The notes: a model not told the origin generated them from the letters alone. A stretch of DNA of 64,000 nt from Mrakia gelida (GCA_024345305.1 BRON01000012.1:682001-746000), one strand, 5' to 3'. Positions 23,232 through 40,658 are shown, numbered from the stretch's first letter. A program made the numbers and translations.

Positions 23232-25889
23232 TCATGAAAGGGAGGGATGTCGAACAACGCGCGTGGAAGAGAGGGAGGGAAGAGCAGCGAGAACGGCGAC
23301 GTTCGCCCAGAGCGTGAAACCAGTGATGGGTACGGTGGATGGGGTGATCTGAGAGCCGAAGAGTTTGGAGTCAGATCGTTTGAGATATCCGAAGAAGAAG
23401 GGACGCACCGAGCTTGCAACTCCTCCCGACGCTTTCAAACCACTCCAGTTCCAGTTTCCAGTGCAGGTTCCGGTTCCACAGCTTCGGCGGAGTGGAAAGG
23501 ATTTGTCAGAGACGCCTCGCTCAAAACGAAATAGCGTTTGAGAGAGAGAGACGACGCTTACAGGACGTAAACCTTCTTTCCCTTCGAGCCAACAGTGACG
23601 GTGTTTCCTGAGGCAAAGACGATGTTCTTGATGGCGACTCCGTGGGTGGGTACTCCAGTAGGACCTCCGTTGAGGTAGTCTTGCTGTGAACGCAAGGAAA
23701 AAGAGAGGAAGGACGAGTCAGCGAAGGTTCTGCCGTCGAAAAAGCGACGCGTGGTGTGAAAAGTCGAGAGGGCGCACTTGGATGATCACGCCGTACTTAA
23801 TGGCCGCAGTAACAGTGTTTCCAGTGTAGGTGACATCGGACACGGACGCGCCGGTGGCTCCGGAGATCGCTGGGAGAAGAGGGAAGACGCGTTAGCTCGC
23901 TTCGAGTCGTCTCTCATCGACGCGTTTCTGACTCACTCTTGATCCTGTCGAGGAAAGGACACGAAGGTCAGCTCCCAACTTCGCCGGCTTTCGAGCTCTG
24001 ACTCACCTCAGTCCGTTGTCGGAGTTCGTGACGACGTTGCCGGAGATGTTGACTTCGAACGAAGGAAGAAGAGTGTCAGCTTCGCGTCGCCGTTCAGAAG
24101 TTCTCAGCCAGGTACTGACTGTTTGATACGGTGCTACCAGTCGCAACGCTGCCAACTGTGCATAGAAAGGCTCTCGTCAGTTCGAGAGAAGACGAAGTAA
24201 CTCAACTCGCGGAACTTCAAAAACGCACTTGAGATTCCGTGTCCCTTTATGTAGACGGCGAGGAAGAAGGTGTAGAGATCAGCCTCGAAACGGCGAGAAA
24301 TAAGAGAGCAGAGAATCAACGAACTCCGTTGCACTTGTTATTGAGGAACTTGATGTCCGATCTGCAAGACAAGAGCGGGAAAGGTCAGCTTTGTTTTGAT
24401 TAAGTTGGTGCTTTTAATCGTCGTTTCTCACCCTTTGTTGATCTGAGAGCCGGAAGGAAACCAAGAGACTGTTCAGTAACGGAACTGAAGTAGCATGAAA
24501 CAAGAGAGCTCACGGCGATGCAGTCGTCCTGGTCTGGTAGGTGGCGAAACGAAAAACGAATGAGCTCAGAACAAAGTCGCAAGAAAGGGAACTCGACGCG
24601 CACTCACTGTCGCAGCTGGAGCTCTGAATGGTGAGACCGTGAGCAGATGAGACGTCGAAGCAATCGGTTTGATGATGGGCATGTCAGAAAGTAAGCTTTC
24701 GGACTGAAGTGCGCGAGGGAAAAGGGAAAAGGACGACGCGATCGTGCGAGACTCGGATTCGATACTCACATTGTGTGCGAGAGCGTCTCCGTCCAGTTCG
24801 ACGTTTCCAGCTGAGTTGTTGATCTTCACGTTCGTGACAAGAAGGGGGTTCTTGTTGGCGATGGAGAAGACTGGATGAAAGAGAAGGTCGATCAGCGACT
24901 CGCGTCGAGGATTCGGAAGACGAAGACGAAGACGAACCATGTCGAGGAGAGTTCTTGATGGTTACGTCTTTGAAAGTGCCAGAGCTCGTGACTCGAATGA
25001 ACTTGGGCTTGTCGACTCCTCCGTTCCCTCCGAGGGTGCCTGAGAAAAAAGCGACGCGTCAGGACCGAAGGGGCATCGGGCGAGCTTCGGGAATGAAATA
25101 CACGAACCCCAGAACGAAGGACCGTTTCCGTCGATGGTATATCCTCCTCCGTTGAAGATGACACTTTCTCCTGAGATCTGAATGCAAGGTCTGGAAGGGA
25201 AACGAGCGAAGAACATCAGCACCAAATCTCGTCGTCGCTGAATTTGCGAGCGGAAAGAAGAGACGGCCGCACCCATCAACCCAAGGAGTCTTTCCGCAGA
25301 CGTTGATATTTCCTTTGAGGGTGACCACCGTTCCGGCCTGGCAAAAGGGGGAAAGAGGGGAGAACGCAAAGACGGAAGCAAGGACGAGCGAGACGCGCCG
25401 ACGACGGACAGATGAAAGTCAGTTCGGGCTCGAGAGGGTTTGGGAAGGAAGCTAGAAACGTACGAGAAGGCTATTGAGGTCGAGGATGGTCTTTGTCGAG
25501 GGCGAGCAAGGTTTGACAGAACGGGTAAAAAGGAGGTGGGAACAGAAGACGAGAAACAACGGCGACGCGATCAGTTCGTTGTTCACCTCGTTCTCTTCTT
25601 GAGGATTACCTCGGAAGATCGCAGGCTCACCTTATCGGGCATCGTCAGACCAGCGGAGACTGTACAGAAGATCAGGGAGCAGAGTCAGCGAAGCTTGAGC
25701 AACGACGCGACCTCAAAAAGAGAGCGAGCAGGCAGCTTACTCACTGTTGATGGTCGTGCAGAGCTTGGCAGCGGCGACATCTGCGGCTTTGGCGATAATT
25801 CCAGTGCATCGCTTCTGCATGGGAGTAGCAGCAACGAGCTGTGAGGCAGCGAGGAGGGAGAGGAAGGTGACGGGGATGGAGACGAGCAT
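23232..25889 (-). CDS. Secreted polygalacturonase (GH28)
   Basis: Extracellular pectin-degrading glycoside hydrolase. A signal peptide is evident (MLVSIPVTFLSLLAASQLVA), followed by a QKR Kex2-like site. About nineteen exons give the right-handed beta-helix. Catalytic signatures: TDCFDV (the NTD block), NQDDCIAIN (two catalytic Asp), GHGISIG (catalytic His) and RIK (substrate binding). These lie in tiny exons: 20 nt (24514-24533), 11 nt (24432-24442), 16 nt (24229-24244) and 8 nt (23937-23944). Two oddities: the intron at 24669-24769 ends in AA, not AG, just before TDCFDV; and the C-terminus, after CGTGTCTGNWNWSGLK, lacks the usual last Cys-rich tail and ends instead in an ITPSTVPITGFTLW-type segment with a moderately hydrophobic stretch. 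Enzyme family is firm; whether it is endo or exo, and whether it is functional, are not settled. Confidence 0.9.
23937..23944 (-). other. 8-nt microexon of polygalacturonase (RIK motif)
   Basis: Minus-strand bases GATCAAGA lie between acceptor CTCGACAG and donor GTGAGT. It completes NGLR and encodes IK plus the first base of the next Thr. Both flanking introns (62 and 67 nt) are of normal size. Confidence 0.8.
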
Positions 25890-26844
25890 GTTTCGTTGTA
25901 GGTTGAGGGTCGCTCGGCAAGATCCAGAGGGAGGAGACGAGAGAGATTTGAGGCGGAAAGGGGAAGTGGAAAGAAAGAAGCAAGAGAGAGAAGGATGTGG
26001 TCGAGGATGAACAAAAGAATGAGCGGTCGTTTTTGTACCCTTTTCACTTTCGTTCCATGCATCTGAGCGTACCCGGACCGCTTTGGAAGTGATCTAGAGC
26101 GCCAAGCAGAAAGTCCTTTGTCTTCGATAGGGGGAGGGTCCGGCCAGAAGGGTGGAAGAGTGAACGGGAGAGGAGGGGAAGAGCAAAAGCCAGCGGCGCG
26201 TCGATTCTGGGGAGGTTGGAAGAAACGCCAGCGAGAGCAGAGCGAACGAGCTCACCTCTCGAGGACATGACCCGACAGAGAGTGGAACATACGCGCAAAA
26301 CGTCGGCTGTGTGAAAGGGCGCGACGAACCTGGAGAAAAGCTGCTAGCGAAGGAAGACAAACCGGAGTGAGTGAAGCCGTCGAACTGAAAGCGAAAGGTT
26401 CGCGGAGCATCTCTTCCCTTAACTCTCCACGAGTTGCTCACGTTGCTCAGACCTTCGATCACGAGAGAAGGTGAAGGAGGTCACGCGTTTCCTCTCGGTA
26501 GCCCTCGTTCTGCAAGGTCCAACGAGAGCGAACGGACAGAGCCGGAGAATCATCGACTTGGACTGTTCCGGAACGCGAGGAAAGACGTGGAGTGCCGGAG
26601 CCTGCGAGTCGAGCTGAGCGAAGGTTGAGTGTGGAGAAGCAGAAGTAGAGGTCAGCACACGAGCTAAGGCATAGAAGAGGAAAACACGCGACTGCTCACC
26701 GCGAGCAATGCGACGACTCGAAGTCATTCCCGCACGAGAAGGCTGACCTCGAGTCCCCACTCCGCGAGGGGACCAAGCCTAGGCAGAATTCCTCGGGGAG
26801 CTCTCGGCTTCCTCGAGCAGGAAGAGCGAAGAGCAGGCATCGAA
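25890..26844. other. Upstream region of polygalacturonase
   Basis: Holds the polygalacturonase promoter and leader and the SPF45 3' end. The only structured signal is a minus-strand intron with donor GTGAGC, branch GCTGACC and acceptor CGCTCAG (26614-26699), which lies within a short spliced open frame listed separately. Confidence 0.5.
26459..26727 (-). CDS. Hypothetical small spliced ORF (about 60 aa)
   Basis: A 28-nt first exon (26700-26727, MTSSRRIAR) is joined by a fully consensus-like 86-nt intron to an exon that continues GSGTPRLSSRSGTVQVDDSP and NEGYREETRDLLHLLS before a stop at 26459. Splicing keeps the frame open. I recognise no family. It could instead be a spliced noncoding leader of the polygalacturonase downstream on the same strand, or chance. 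Confidence 0.28.
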
Positions 26845-29061
26845 TCAATCGTCCCTATCACCGTTCTCGAACCTCCTCTCGTCAAAGTACCTCGCCTTCA
26901 CCGTTCTTCCCCCAAAGTACCTCCCGTCCAACGCTCGAATAGCGGTCCAAGCTCCAGCGGGTCCAGAGAAGACGACGAAGATCCTGATCGCGAGAGCTGG
27001 GTCGGCCGGAGGAGGGTCGACGGTGTGGAGGAGAACTCGAGTGACGACGCCGCTGCGAGAAGGAAAGAAGAGAGAGAGAGCGAGAAGTCAGCGGACGAGC
27101 TGCACGAAAGGCGGGAGTGCTATAGAAGGTGGCGATGGAGAAGAAAAAACTCACTGCTTGCCACACTCTTCACCAACGTCCTCGCTCAACCCATCGTCGA
27201 CCTCGTCCGGACTTCCAACCATCTGCTCCAGCAGGATGACCTTGCTCGGTTCTCCGAACCTCTCCCTATCCTCAGCCTGCTTCCTAGCCGTCGTCTCGGA
27301 CGAGACGATCTTGCCCATGGCTCCCATCCCGCGCGTCGGTTTCGAAGTCGACGATCCTCCTCCCTCCTCGTCGAAGTCGCGTCGAGCTTGTTTCGCGACG
27401 GCCGTCTTGGTGACCTGGAGAGCTTCCTTGATACCCGACGCACTGGAGAGCAAAAGAACAAAGGCTCGAAGAGGTGGTCAGCTCCGGTTCATTTTCGTTT
27501 GCGCGTCTCGTCGAGGGGAAGGGAAGAAAGCAAACTCACTCGACACCAAGTCCTTCTCCCTCCTTGTGCCCCCACTTATCCATCATCCTCGTAGCGAAAT
27601 CCCTCTCGTCCTTCACCTTCTCCACTCCATCCTCGTCGACCTCCTTCTCCTTCGCTCCAGCCATGGGAGGAATAGGTCCTCCAAAACTGGGCGGCTTCGC
27701 GAACTTCGCAGCGATGGCGGCTGCTGCCAATCGTCCAGCCTCGAGCTTCTTCTTGATGGCGTCGGCGTCGAGAGGGACGAAGGTGGGTGGTAGTGCTGGA
27801 GCGGCGGGAATGAAAGGTTGGGATTCTGGATTGAGAGGTGTTGAGGAGGAGGAGGAGGAAGGAGCGAAAGATGGAGGAGCGAAGGAGGGAGGAGCTGCTG
27901 AGGAGATTCCGGCTCGACGAAGGTAGGCTTCCTCGCCTGTTTCGGCTCGAGGGACGGCGAGAGCTGAGGGAGGCGGCGGCGGTGGTGCAGAAGAGGATGT
28001 AAAGACCGGATAGGGATTCGAGGAGGATTCGCCGTAAGATTTGGGCGGTGGGTGAGCTGGGAGGAGACGCGTCGAAGGACGAAGAGATACGAGTCAGCAC
28101 GTCGTCGTTTCGATCTGAGGACGTGATATCTGGGATTAACTCACCTCCAAGACCTCTAGAAACCTGCTCGTCCCTCTCATCCTCGCTGTAGTAGCTCCCT
28201 TCATCGCTCTCACTCCGAGCTCCTCCTCCTCCTCCTCCTCCTTGCTTCGCCGCCTGAGCAGCCTTCTCCCTCTTCTCCCTCCTAGCTCTCTCCTTCCTCT
28301 TCTTTTCCTCCTCCCTCCACCTCTTGTACTCCAAGACATCGTTCGGTCTCGAGGGATCGTACATCTCGTGAGGATCGAACGCAGGTCCGACCGGACCCTG
28401 CTTCTTCCTCTTCTTCCCTCCGTTGTTTCCATAGCGACCTCCACCACTACCACCTCCTGCTCCTCCTGCCGGTCGCTTCTTGAATCCGTTGACGTCGTCT
28501 TCGATGGTCATGGAGGGGAGGACTCGAATGCTGGATTGAGACGCGGCTGATGAGGGATTGGGACGAGAGGGAGGGGGAGGGAGATTGGTCGAGGGGGAAG
28601 GAGGGGAGTAGCTGGTGGTAAGGGCTGTGGGAGCCGAGGAGTAGGACGAGGAAGCGGTGGGAGGGAGCCTGACCACTGGGTCTGCTTGTCGTACAGCGTC
28701 TGTTGGGTTGGAGGAAGACGCGACTCCGGGAGTGGGGTTGAAGTAGAGAGCGGCGGAGGTGCGAGGTGGTTTGAGCTTCGACGGGGGAGGACGACGAGGA
28801 GGAGGAGCGAACGCGAGAGCAGCGGACCAATCTGTACAAGAGAAAGGCAGAGAGGTTGACGAGTGACAATAGGTCAGCTTGAGCTCTTGCCCAGGGATGC
28901 AGGCGATGAGAGAAGGACGAGGGGGAGGGAAGGAAGGAAGACGAGAGCTCACTCTTCCTCGAGTCCTCCTTCGGCGCTTCTGCTGCATCCTTTGCGGCTT
29001 GATCAGAGAACGAGATTCCTCCGTAAAGAGAGCCAGCTCCAAAGTTGCTGCGATCTCCCAT
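26845..29061 (-). CDS. SPF45: Splicing factor SPF45 / RBM17 (G-patch, RRM/UHM)
   Basis: Nuclear RNA-binding factor of the alternative-splicing machinery that contacts U2-related proteins through a UHM-type RRM. The start at 29061 gives MGDRSNFGAGSLYGGISFSD. The middle is disordered and charged (KRWREEEKKRKERARREKRE). A G-patch follows (FATRMMDKWGHKEGEGLG, then GIKEALQVTKT), and the C-terminal RRM starts at SKVILLEQMV and runs through GVVTRVLLHTV, RIFVVFSGPAGAWTAIRAL and DGRYFGGRTVKARYFDE. The order G-patch then C-terminal RRM, with RYFGGRTVKARYFD, is diagnostic of SPF45. It lies head-to-head with F-box-like paralog B, only 122 bp between start codons, so the promoters must overlap. Confidence 0.92.
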
Positions 29062-29183
29062 AGCGAGTAAGTTGATTTGGTCGAGAAGGGGAGAGGGTGG
29101 GCGCTTTGAGGGAAGAGAAGGGAGAGCTCGAATCGAAACCTCCTTCCTTCCCTTAAGCTTCGACCCTCCTCCCCTCTGCGAGC

Positions 29184-30327
29184 ATGAGACTTCGCTCCTT
29201 TTCACTCTCCAAAATCGTTCCCGTCGAGATCATCAACCTCATCATCCAAGAATCCTCCCACTCAACCCTCCATGCTTGGACGCTCGTCTCCTTCGGATGC
29301 CTCTCCATCTCCGGACCTCTCCTCAACGAACGCGTTCAAATCGCCACCCAGCGCGACCTGAACCAGATATTACAGAGAATCGTAAGCTCTACCCACTTCT
29401 GGGGCCTCTTAGGCGTGCGGGAACCTGCAGCTGACTCTGCTTCCTCTTTACAGACGCTCGCTGAAGACGACCCTGCCATCCAACTCCTCCCTCGCCTCTC
29501 GCCCTACCTCTCCCTCAAGGACGTCAGACGTCTTACCTTCCTCGTCGAGCCCAACGTCATACTCCTAGAGAACATTTTCCGACTCGCATCTTCGCCTCAA
29601 CCCAAAAGGAAGCGTCTCGAGCTCGACTTTGCGTGGAAAACAAGTACCGAACAGGAGGAGGTCGTCTTTCGCTCGTTCATCGCTCCAACCCTCGTCAACC
29701 TCCTTCGCCCAGCAGCCCTCTGGGATAGGATCAGCATCGAACTCGTGAACTACCAGCTTCGTGAGTCATCTCAAACCTCTGACTCTGAGCCCCGAAGTGA
29801 CGAGGATAACAACGAAGCGAAGTTTGCGAGCTCAGCCCTTCCCTTTCTTCTTCTTTCCCTCCAGGTCCCATCAGATCCTGGGCTCTCCAATGCTACTACA
29901 ACATTCTCCTCATCCTCTCTCCCATCCCGGCCTCCGAAATTCCCTCCCTCGATCCAGAGGGCAACCTCCTCGGTCATTTCTACGGAGCCATTCTCGCGTT
30001 CGCGATCTCGAGGGAAGGGATGAAGAGGTTGCTTCGTCCACGAGGGCTGAGCCCAAACAAGGAGTTGGAGTTGAAAAAATGGATAGAGAAGGTGGAGAGG
30101 CTGGATGTTGAGCAGGCTGAGAAGTTGAAGAAGAGGATGGACGAAGGGTGGAAGGGGAGTTCGGTTGCGCTGACGGAGGCGAACCAGATTTCGCACGATC
30201 AGTTGGAGGAGATTGGAGGTGAGTTTTGGCTTTTTCGTCTGATCCGAAAGAACGAGCCTGAACTAATCGTTCCTCTTTGATTGACGCAGTCTTCATGGAC
30301 AGCCTCGAAGACGAAGACGAGGAGTAA
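29184..30327 (+). CDS. F-box-like protein, paralog B
   Basis: Second family member. Its first exon (MRLRSFSLSKIVPVEIINLI) is nearly identical to that of paralog D over its first 25 codons, both in protein and in DNA, so B and D are the youngest pair. The Pro-x-Glu-Ile core plus IIQESSHSTL resembles an F-box. The first intron follows LQRI in phase 0. Exon 2 includes PRLSPYLSLKDVRRLTFLVE and APTLVNLLRPAALWDRI. The next exon starts GPIRSWALQCYYNILLILSP, which aligns with the D exon DLITSYALQAYSNIVSSIPP, and a Lys/Glu-rich helix (KWIEKVERLDVEQAEKLKKR) follows. The last exon is short, ending DSLEDEDEE. Function unknown; a Skp1-adaptor role is inferred only from the N-terminus. It is tail-to-tail with paralog C. 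Confidence 0.75.
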
Positions 30328-30871
30328 TCTTCGAGTTCGAGCTCGACGTCGCGTCTGCTCCGTGAGTCCCACTCCCCAAGCCCTTCTCCCTGCACTCGAC
30401 TTCATCAATCAATAGATTGAATCTACCCGCGTCTGACTCTATCCGTCCTCTTTACGTTCCCCTTCGCCTCATCTTCCAGCTCCCATCTCAACCTCCGTCG
30501 CGTCTCTTCTCCCTCGCCGCCTCGACATCGCCAGCTCGCGAGCTCATCCTTCAGTTCGGACACAGGATCGACGGAGCCTGATCTCGCACGAGTATGGGCT
30601 GGGACATCTTGGAGGCTCGTCGAGGTTGAGTGAAGTTTCTGCAGCGACGAAACAAGATCGATGAATTTCGATCTCAAAGTCGCCCTGGACTAGTCGCTGA
30701 AGGACCGAGAAGCCAACAGCCCAAGACTTGCAGGTATGAGCGAGTGCGAGTAAGGCGATGGTATCCTCGTCCAGCTAAATACAGGGACATCTACCAAGCG
30801 AGAAAAGCGCAAAGCATGAGCGCAACCGATCCGCCCTCCCTCCCTCCTCCGCCCTCCCTCCCACTGCCAAC
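30328..30871. other. Convergent intergenic between paralogs B and C
   Basis: About 540 bp of shared 3' region. A minus-strand frame at 30423-30677 is open but has no splice context or recognisable content, so I call nothing here. Confidence 0.45.
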
Positions 30872-32151
30872 CTACTCCGTCTCCGACTCTTCCAGGCAGC
30901 GAAGCGTTTCTTCTAGAGGCTCATCCAACCAGTCCTTCAGCAGCTTGACTCCTCCTTGAAACCCAAGAGAAACGCGCAGGTCAGTCATTCGTCGTCCTCG
31001 TCGCCGCGTCTCGGTCAAACCGAACGCGGGAACGCTCCTCCTCCTCCTCCTCAAACTCACTAGCAGCCATCTCAATCTGTTCGACCGCCTTCTCCTCTCC
31101 CAACTCCAGCAGTTCCTCCCACCCCAACCTCGCCATCGCCTCTTCTTCCTCACACCCCTCCGCCGGCGCCTCAAGCTTCTTCTCCGCCTCCTTCCTCCAC
31201 TCCACAACTTCCACGGGCACAGGTCCTCCTCCCTTGTACTGTATGAGCTCAACGAAACACTCCTTCACGTTGACCATCTGTTTGACGAAAAGCGCTCGAT
31301 CCCTTCCCATGGAGAGGATGGCTAGATGAGTTTGAAAGAGATCCGAGGTGGGTTGATGGTTGTGATCTTCGGGCAGGGTGAGGAGGTAGGCGAGCGACCA
31401 GGGGTGAAGTTGGAGATGGGCGAGGTGGTAGAATCGGAGGATGGGGGGTGGCATGAAGGTGGGGAGGGTTGTTTCGGGCGTGACTTCTGTCAGGAGCGAG
31501 GAGGGGAGGGGAAGGGGGTTGAGCTTTGGGCGGACGTGGGAGGAAGAACAGCTGACTAGACGCGAAAGGACAGGTAGGAACGAACTGGGATTCCAGATTA
31601 CTCCCTCTTCCTCGACGAAGATCTTAGGTTGGAGGGTGGAGAGAAGGCGAGGAGCGTAGAACGCGACGTAGGACTGCTCCGTCGAGGTCGCGAGGGAGGA
31701 GCCGTCGTCCAGAGCCCAAGCGACGTTCATGTTGAGCAGGAAGAGGTTGAAGGTGGAGTCTTTGTGTTCTTGACAGAACTTGTCGAACTCTTGGGGGTCG
31801 GGAAGGGAGTGAAGGGTGAGGATTCTCGTTTGGGAGAAGGAGAGAGGGAAGAGGAGGTCGGAGCGAGGGCGGAGGGGAGACTGCCAGATTGAGGACGTAC
31901 GATGAGCTTGATCGCTTTGGACCGACTCTCTAGAGGTAGATGTGAAAGCTGAGAGCACTTACCAACTTCTGTAGAGCTGTCATGACATGGCGTTCGCCTG
32001 AGATGCTGACTTCTCGAACGAGGATGGGTCCAGCGAAAGCGAGAGACCGTTTGCTTGTCAAACACCACGCGATGAGGACAGAGTCGGAGGATTTAGAGAT
32101 GATGAGGTCCAGGATCTCGAGAGGGATAGGGTGCCGAAGTGGAGAGGTCAT
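30872..32151 (-). CDS. F-box-like protein, paralog C
   Basis: Third family member. Exon 1 (31963-32151) gives MTSPLRHPIPLEILDLIISK and IAWCLTSKRSLAFAGPILVR, matching the F-box-like start of paralog A. The intron at 31881-31962 splices after LQKL in phase 0 to SPLRPRSDLLFPLSFSQT, again matching A. The long exon carries FYAPRLLSTLQPKIFVEEEG and LGWEELLELGEEKAVEQIEM. The open frame appears to end at 30981, but a GTGAGT donor (31055-31060), CTGAC branch and TTTCAAG acceptor (30955) lead to a last exon, GVKLLKDWLDEPLEETLRCL, with stop at 30872. This tail aligns with the end of A (GARMIQDWARDSSELFVEG), which supports it. One more intron inside the long exon near 31570 is possible. It is head-to-head with LAS1 (223 bp). 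Confidence 0.72.
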
Positions 32152-32374
32152 GGTAGACGAAAAAGAGGGAGTTGGGCGGGTGAGAGTCGGAAGAGAGAAG
32201 GGAGAGCCAAAAAGGTGAGCTCGAAAGCTTTGGAGTCCTTCCTTCCCTCCTCGCCTTCGTCTCGTCTTTAACCCTCAGCAACTCGAATCTCGGATCAGTC
32301 AACGGATCTCGGCTTTTCGCTCTTCATCGTCGGCCTCCATCGAATCAAATATATCTACTCGGAATCCCTCGGCG

Positions 32375-34338
32375 ATGCATCTTCCTCGCAAAGTTCCTTG
32401 GAAGGATCGAGACGAGCTCGCTCAAGTGTCGAGCTGGATCTTTGACGATGCGACCGACCTCGAAGCTCGTAAACGAGCGGTCAAACGAGTGAGTGCTTCT
32501 TTCTCGTCCTCTTTGTAGCTGCTCGAAAATCTGTGTCAGCTCCAGCAAGACCGGTTGAGCTGACACTCTTCCCTCCCTCCCCTCTCCTTCCTTCACTCAA
32601 GCTCAAAACCTGGCTCTACGCCCATCCTTCCTCCCACCCCGTCGCTCTCTCAACCACTCTCAACCTCCTCTCCTCTCTCCTGCTGGTGTCCTCCTCTCCA
32701 CCTACGGATCCTCACGCGACTCGGCTCTCCCTCTCTCTCTCGCTCGTCCGGTTCGTCAACTCGCTCGTCGACCCTCTTCAAACAGGGCAGTTCGCTCGCC
32801 CCATCGCCATGATAGCAGCAGAACTAGGAATCCCAGGATGGCTCGTAGAACTTAGACATGCGGGCACTCACGAGGGTCTGCCTAGCGTGGAAGTCTTGAG
32901 GGAGGGAGCTGAGGAGGTCAGTTCAGCTCCCTCGTTCGCAGAGAAGGAAGGAAAGCTCGAGCTCACCAAAACCTCCTTCCTTTCCCTCCCTTTCCCTTTC
33001 GTCGCTCGTTCTTCTCAGGCCCTCAACTACCTCCACCTCGCCTTCTTCTTACCCACTATTAACCCTCAATCCACCTCGAACCTCCTGCACCCTCAAACTT
33101 CGGACCCAACCTCCTCCTCGTCCTTCCAAGGTCACCTCTCCCTCCTCCCTCCTCTCCTCAGATCCTACAAACTCCTCTCCAAATCCCTCACCAAGGATCA
33201 CTCCCTACCCTCCCTCGGTCTTCGAGCAGTCAAGAAGGATCTCTCAGGATGGTTGGATACGGCTGAGAGAGCTACGGGCTCCAAAGGGGACGGGGTGAGA
33301 GCTTTCGTGGGAGTTTTGGTTGGAGGGGAGGAGGAGTTGGGTGTGCTGGTGCCGGTGTCGAAGAAGTGAGTTTCGGCCTCTACTAGCTTCTATATCTCTC
33401 CTTTGGTCGCAGAGCTGATCGTTCGTCGACTCTCGTTGTCATTGCTGCCGCCAGGAAACGCTCAACCTTCAACGCGTCCTCCCCTCACCCTCCACCTCCC
33501 CTCCTCTCCCTCTACTCTCCCATCCTCAAATCCCTCTCCAGAGCCCACCCTTCCCTTCCCAACACCCTCGCACTCTCCATCCTCTCCGTCCTCGTCTCGC
33601 AGGACTCGGACGTCGCCCCTCAGAGCGACAGTGCAGCCGAGACGCTGTCGAGTTGGCTCGTTTGGGTGTTCGACGAGCTGCTCGTCGAGGGAGGAGAGGA
33701 GAGGGAGGAGCTCGTTTCGAAGGCTATCAAGGGAGTTTGGGAGAACGCGAGGTGAGCTTCAAAGTCTGCTTTATCGCGTCAAAGAAGAGCTGACCTGAAA
33801 CCGTTCATCTCGCAGAGCCGTTCAACTCCTCCAAGTCATCGCGTCGCGGCATCCTGCTTTCGAAGCTCGTTTGAGACCTGTTCTTAGCGTCGTTGATCCT
33901 GATCATGTTCGTTCCTCTTCGTCTTGTCCCTCTCTTGTCCGTGAAGATCTTCTAACTGACCTCTCGTGTCAAACAGGTCCCAATGGACGTGACTCCCCTC
34001 GACGAACTCGTCCTCCCCGACACCGGACTCGACGAGATGGAGCTTCGTCTCGCTCAGCTTTCGAAACTGGTTCGTCCTCTCCTCTTCCCTCATCTCATCT
34101 CTTCCCAGCTCGCTCGCTGACCCTCCTCTTGCTCGCTCGCACGTTCGCTCAGTTAAACCCCTCCCCACCCTCTCCCTCTCCGCCCCCGTCGTCGGATCTT
34201 TACAACGAGCAAGAACCCTCCTCTCGTCTTCGAACGGACTTCTCAGAAGGTGCTCCTCCACGAGGGAGCGGTTGGGCTCTCGTGAGCGAAGAAGAGTGGG
34301 GAGCTGGAAGGCCCATGGGGATTTCTGTTGGCGAGTGA
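32375..34338 (+). CDS. LAS1: Pre-rRNA processing endoribonuclease LAS1
   Basis: HEPN-domain nuclease that cuts ITS2 in 27S pre-rRNA, working with the Grc3 kinase in the nucleolus. The start at 32375 gives MHLPRKVPWKDRDELAQVSS, the typical Las1 opening with the PW motif. The second exon carries GIPGWLVELRHAGTHEGLPS, containing the HEPN catalytic signature RHxxTH (R-H-A-G-T-H). ALNYLHLAFFLP follows. C-terminal exons give the acidic and Pro-rich tail DVTPLDELVLPDTGLDEMEL and the end GWALVSEEEWGAGRPMGISV. Conserved C-terminal GW and P-G residues resemble the Las1 tail that reaches into Grc3. Several short introns use GTGAGT and GTTCGT donors. About 500 residues. It shares a divergent promoter with F-box-like paralog C. 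Confidence 0.92.
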
Positions 34339-34542
34339 GACGAGACGAGGCGATTTCACGCTCTTCGCGACTTGCTTTCAGGTGTTTCGAGAGCAGCCTG
34401 TACAAACACGAACTGAGGATCAAATAAGCGAGAAATCGAGAACAGAAACATAAACTAGACTAGACTGGACAAGAGAGCGAGAAAGACCTCAAACGATAAC
34501 ATCAAAAGGGAAACGAAACCAAAGTCAAGCAAGGCGCGTCCT

Positions 34543-40658
<6,116 letters not shown>

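Noticed and set aside
24566..24940. Continuous frame through the intron before the NTD block of the polygalacturonase
   Set aside because: Although open, it replaces the catalytic TDCFDV block by unrelated residues and then leaves the frame of the next exons, so intron retention does not explain the missing AG.
30423..30677. Minus-strand 84-codon frame between paralogs B and C
   Set aside because: No splice context, no recognisable family and no match to the paralogs; likely chance in GC-rich DNA.
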